A DNA stretch of 64,000 bases from Bradyrhizobium sp. SRL28 (lineage in GTDB: Bacteria > Pseudomonadota > Alphaproteobacteria > Rhizobiales > Xanthobacteraceae), in NCBI RefSeq assembly GCF_018596315.1, contig NZ_JAHEAG010000011.1, positions 1 through 64,000 on the forward strand, written 5' to 3'. This document shows positions 61,024 to 64,000 of the stretch, piece after piece. Each line of letters opens with the position of its first letter. Position 1 is the stretch's first letter. The notes under the pieces are model-generated. The model saw nothing but the letters and a program-made list of their open reading frames with translations, did no database searches and was not told the origin of the DNA. The position numbers were made by a program, and so were the translations under genes.

Positions 61024-61800
61024 TTACTTCGCCGCCGGATTGGCGCCGCCCGCTCCCTCGAGCTTCTTGCGGGCTTCTTCAGCCTTCTTCTGCAATTCTT
61101 CCTGCAGCTTCTTCTGATTTTCCTCGAACACCTTGGGATCGGTCGGCGGACCGTCATAGGCCTTGGCGAATTCACCCGCGAGCGGCAGCGGCAGCGTCAG
61201 CGGTGCGCCGTTGGAATTGATCGCCTGAACAACGAGATTCTGGCCCTTCTTCATGCTGGCGATCAGCTCGGGGGTTGCTTCGTAGTCGGACATGCAACCG
61301 TTCTGGAAGCAGATGACGTAGGGGCCCTGCAGCGGCGCATTGCTGTCGACGATGATCCGGGTTCCGTGCACGAGCTGCATGCCGAGCGGCAGGGTCACGC
61401 GCAGGAGCTTCTTCGGCTCGCCTTCCGGCTCGATGATGACGGCGGCGATGACGGGCTGGCCGGACTCGATGCGGCCGTCCTTGCCGGTGAAGCAAACCTG
61501 CTTGGCGCCGGCTTCCTGACCCTTGAGGCAGAACTTGGTCCAGGGCGCGTAGATCAGCTGGACCTGCTGTTCCGGCGGCTGCTGGGGGGCGGCGGGAGCG
61601 CCAGCCGGAGGGGCCTGCGCGGCAGGGGCGGGAGCCTTGGGAGCAGCCTTCGGAGGCGCTTTTGGCGCCGCTGGCGCCGGCGCGGGCTGCTGGGCCTGCG
61701 CGCCCGAAGCGATCAACGTTGCCGACAATGCCGAGGCCGCCAACAGGGCGATGATCTGCCCACGCGGCCGGATCGACCCGGCCAAGATACGGAAATTCAT
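61024..61800 (-). CDS. Invasion-associated locus B (IalB)-family protein
   Basis: 258 residues. Signal peptide (about 36 residues, ending ASGAQAQ), then an Ala/Pro-rich stretch (about 38-75), and an IalB domain: WTKFCLKGQEAGAKQVCFTG, LRVTLPLGMQLVHGTRIIVD, and YVICFQNGCMSDYEA with four cysteines. The tail (about 220-255) is a charged coiled coil (EENQKKLQEELQKKAEEARK). IalB-like proteins are envelope proteins known from Bartonella. ATG 61800 is chosen over the longer frame to keep the signal peptide. Confidence 0.87.
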   Translation of the reverse strand: MNFRILAGSIRPRGQIIALLAASALSATLIASGAQAQQPAPAPAAPKAPPKAAPKAPAPAAQAPPAGAPAAPQQPPEQQVQLIYAPWTKFCLKGQEAGAKQVCFTGKDGRIESGQPVIAAVIIEPEGEPKKLLRVTLPLGMQLVHGTRIIVDSNAPLQGPYVICFQNGCMSDYEATPELIASMKKGQNLVVQAINSNGAPLTLPLPLAGEFAKAYDGPPTDPKVFEENQKKLQEELQKKAEEARKKLEGAGGANPAAK

Positions 61801-62060
61801 TGCGGAAAACCCTTTCTGAACCGCAGCGCCCGAAACCGCTACAGGCACCGACACCTAGCCGCGCTGAGGCGGCTGTCTCGTTGGCAATTGAGGCGGATAC
61901 GTGACAGGTGTTCCCGCCGTCATCAATTGCCCGCCTTCAATACAGAGGCAGGCGAAAAGATCAATGCCGACAGGCATCTTTGGCATTCCCCGAAGGTCCG
62001 GGCCGAAGCCTATGGTAAAGCTTTCGCGTGCGCATTTTCGAATCAAATCCCTGCCCGTCT

Positions 62061-63887
62061 ATGACCGTCTGCGGGCGTATACGTCTGCGTGTGTTGGCCT
62101 GTATCGCCCTCGCGCTGGGTGTAACGCCGCTCGCGGCGGTCGGCGAAGCGAAGGCGACCGAAAGCCACGCGCTGGCGATGCACGGCGCACCGGCCCTTCC
62201 CCCCAACTTCACGCATATGCCCTACGCCAACCCCGATGCGCCGAAGGGCGGGCGGCTGGTCTGGGGCCTCCTCGGAACTTTCGACAGCCTCAATCCCCTG
62301 ATCGTCCGCGGCATCGCCGTTCAGCAGATCAGGGGTTATGTGGTCGAGAGCCTGATGGCGCGCGGCAATGACGAGGCTTTCACGCTCTATGGCTTGCTGG
62401 CCAAAAGCGTCGAGACCGACGACGCGCGCAGCTACGTCACCTTCCACCTCGACCCCAAGGCGCGCTTCGCCGATGGCAAGCCGGTCACGGCAGACGACGT
62501 CCTGTTTTCGTGGGAACTACTGCGCGACAAGGGCCGACCGAATCACCGGCAGTATTATTCCAAGGTCGCAAAGGCGGAGGCGCCCGACCCGCTTACGGTG
62601 CGCTTCGATTTCGGCGGCACAAGTGACCGCGAGCTTCCGCTGATCCTGGGCCTGATGCCCGTCCTGCCGCGACACGCGGTCGATCCAGCGACCTTCGAGG
62701 AAACGACGATGACCGGGCCGATCGGTTCCGGACCCTATCGCGTCACCGCCGTCAAGCCGGGAGCCAGTGTCACGCTGACCCGCAATCCCGACTACTGGGG
62801 CCGCGACCTGCCGGTCAATCGCGGCTTGTGGAATTTCGACGAGATGAGGCTCGACTTCTATCGCGAGTCCAACGGCCAGTTCGAGGCATTCAAGCGCGGC
62901 CTCTATGACTTTCGGGTCGAGCACGAACCGCTGCGCTGGCACGACGGCTACGATTTTGCGGCGGCCCGCAGCGGCGAAGTGATCCGCGACACCATCAAGA
63001 CCGAGATGCCGCAGCCGTCGGAATTCCTGGTGTTCAACACGCGGCGTCCGATTTTTTCAGACATCCGCGTTCGTCAGGCGCTGACGCTGTTGTTCGATTT
63101 CGAGTGGGTCAACCGGAATTACTTTTTCGGGCTCTATGCGCGCTCAGCGGGCTTCTTCGCAGGCTCCGAACTGTCTGCCTATGGCCGTCCGGCCGACGAT
63201 CGCGAGCGCGAGCTTTTGAAACCGTTCACTGAGCGTATCCCGCCGGATATTCTCGACGGCAGTTTCCGCCTGCCCGTCACCGACGGATCGGGGCGTGATC
63301 GCACGACGCTGCGCGGTGCGCTCAAATTGCTGTCGGAGGCCGGTTACGAGCTCGATGGAGCCGTGTTGCGGCAGCGTGCGACCAAAATCCCCTTCACCTT
63401 CGAAATCCTGGTGACGACGCGCGATCAGGAGCGGATCGCGCTGGCCTATCAGCGCGACCTCAAGCGCGCCGGCATCGAAGCCAGCGTTCGCGCGGTCGAT
63501 CCCGTGCAGTTCGACCAGCGCCGGCTAAGCTACGAGTTCGACATGCTGCAGAACCGCTGGGATCAATCGCTGTCCCCCGGCAACGAGCAGTCCTTCTACT
63601 TTGGTAGCCAGGCCGCCGACATTCCCGGCACGCGGAATTACATGGGGGCGAAGGAGCCCGCCATCGACGCCTTGATTGCGGCGCTGCTCGAGGCGCGCGA
63701 GCACCCGGCCTTCGTCTCCGCGGTGCGGGCGCTCGACCGCGCCCTGATGTCAGGCTTCTACGCTATCCCCGTTATTAACGTGCAGGAGCAATGGATCGCG
63801 CGCTGGAATCGGATAGAACGACCTGTAGCAACCGCGTTGACGGGCTATCTGCCGGAAACCTGGTGGCAGAAGCCGGAAGCGAAATGA
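62061..63887 (+). CDS. Oligopeptide ABC binding protein (YejA-like)
   Basis: 608 residues. Signal peptide of about 35 residues, then HALAMHGAPALPPNFTHMPY with NPDAPKGGRLVWGLLGTFDS, PSEFLVFNTRRPIFSDIRVR and FDMLQNRWDQSLSPGNEQ. This is the family 5 solute-binding fold, closest to YejA of the peptide/microcin C importer. The yejB, yejE and yejF genes are not beside it. An upstream GTG 62028 is possible; ATG 62061 gives a proper signal peptide. The acyl-CoA synthetase gene follows by 43 bases. Confidence 0.88.
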   Translation: MTVCGRIRLRVLACIALALGVTPLAAVGEAKATESHALAMHGAPALPPNFTHMPYANPDAPKGGRLVWGLLGTFDSLNPLIVRGIAVQQIRGYVVESLMARGNDEAFTLYGLLAKSVETDDARSYVTFHLDPKARFADGKPVTADDVLFSWELLRDKGRPNHRQYYSKVAKAEAPDPLTVRFDFGGTSDRELPLILGLMPVLPRHAVDPATFEETTMTGPIGSGPYRVTAVKPGASVTLTRNPDYWGRDLPVNRGLWNFDEMRLDFYRESNGQFEAFKRGLYDFRVEHEPLRWHDGYDFAAARSGEVIRDTIKTEMPQPSEFLVFNTRRPIFSDIRVRQALTLLFDFEWVNRNYFFGLYARSAGFFAGSELSAYGRPADDRERELLKPFTERIPPDILDGSFRLPVTDGSGRDRTTLRGALKLLSEAGYELDGAVLRQRATKIPFTFEILVTTRDQERIALAYQRDLKRAGIEASVRAVDPVQFDQRRLSYEFDMLQNRWDQSLSPGNEQSFYFGSQAADIPGTRNYMGAKEPAIDALIAALLEAREHPAFVSAVRALDRALMSGFYAIPVINVQEQWIARWNRIERPVATALTGYLPETWWQKPEAK

Positions 63888-63930
63888 ATCACCAACTGTG
63901 CAACCCTCGTGACAGAGCCGAAGTAACGCC

Positions 63931-64000
63931 GTGACCCAGCCCACCGCTTCGCCAACGCTCGATACGTTGTTCAAACGGAACCTGGCGCGGCAGCCGGATG
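63931..64000 (+). CDS. Acyl-CoA synthetase (AMP-forming), N-terminus only
   Basis: The frame from GTG 63931 stays open to the window end: MTQPTASPTLDTLFKRNLAR followed by QPD. The phrase TLDxLFxRNxxRxPD is typical of the beginning of ANL-superfamily acyl-CoA or benzoate-CoA ligases. Only 23 residues are seen, so the substrate and even the start are tentative; no ATG is available in this frame. Confidence 0.55.
   Translation, partial: MTQPTASPTLDTLFKRNLARQPD

Overview
The window looks like chromosomal DNA of a Bradyrhizobium-type alphaproteobacterium. It is GC-rich. It carries a fixL-fixJ-receiver-fixK2 cluster in the order known from Bradyrhizobium, and its FixL residues H200, R206, R220 and H291 fall at the numbers known for B. 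japonicum FixL. It also has a nasT-nasS-nirA group, a phosphatidylcholine synthase, and several intergenic palindromes of the kind dispersed in Bradyrhizobium genomes. I saw no tRNA, rRNA, CRISPR array, insertion sequence or prophage.

Region 1 (about 0.5-22.8 kb) reads as one low-oxygen regulon. Its regulators sit at 19.1-22.5 kb: the haem-PAS oxygen sensor kinase FixL, its partner FixJ, a single-domain receiver and the CRP/FNR-type regulator FixK2. Upstream of them, six perfect TTGA-N6-TCAA palindromes (FixK/FNR-type boxes) and one degenerate copy lie in front of nearly every transcription unit between 0.8 and 18.9 kb. The genes behind them form a fermentative acyl-CoA module: CoA-transferase AtoDA, a MaoC hydratase, and a four-gene operon of a DUF3141 PhaC-like alpha/beta-hydrolase, phosphate acyltransferase, acetate kinase and FabI-like enoyl reductase. 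Around them are a phasin-like protein, a Pat-type acyl-CoA-synthetase/GNAT fusion, a stand-alone GNAT, an AI-2E permease, a Ca2+/H+ antiporter, a tandem universal stress protein, a CHAD protein, a CBS-pair protein and several small proteins. My inference is that falling oxygen switches on storage or fermentation of acyl-CoA with ATP recovery through acetyl phosphate, together with stress and protein-acylation functions.

Region 2 (22.9-29.4 kb) holds mixed metabolism: a class III aminotransferase, a DsbA-like thiol oxidoreductase, an orphan Bug/TctC binding protein, a PilZ protein, an acyl-CoA-dehydrogenase-like flavoenzyme with a VOC protein, and a secreted LTxxQ protein with tandem KQGE repeats. 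Region 3 (29.8-36.7 kb) is a complete ABC importer operon (Tat-exported binding protein, two permeases, ATPase) followed by a 2-hydroxyacid dehydrogenase and an amidase. Region 4 (36.8-46.1 kb) has small hypotheticals, a PheC-like periplasmic dehydratase, a DUF2147 protein, a cupin, an RraA-family protein, the 5-oxoprolinase set pxpBCA and an exported amidohydrolase.

Region 5 (46.3-53.2 kb) is nitrogen assimilation: nasT-nasS, a long leader, a NirA-type sirohaem reductase and an overlapping flavoreductase whose flavodoxin domain is replaced by an RnfB-like Fe-S domain; rimO follows. Region 6 (53.2-64 kb) has a candidate small RNA, an argD-like aminotransferase, a small low-GC island with a 94-residue membrane protein between two ~130-bp inverted repeats, then housekeeping and transport genes (quinone reductase, pcs-terC, ubiH-like, AEC carrier, hspQ, ialB-like, a YejA-like peptide-binding protein) and the start of an acyl-CoA synthetase. 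The window begins inside a porin gene and ends inside the synthetase gene.
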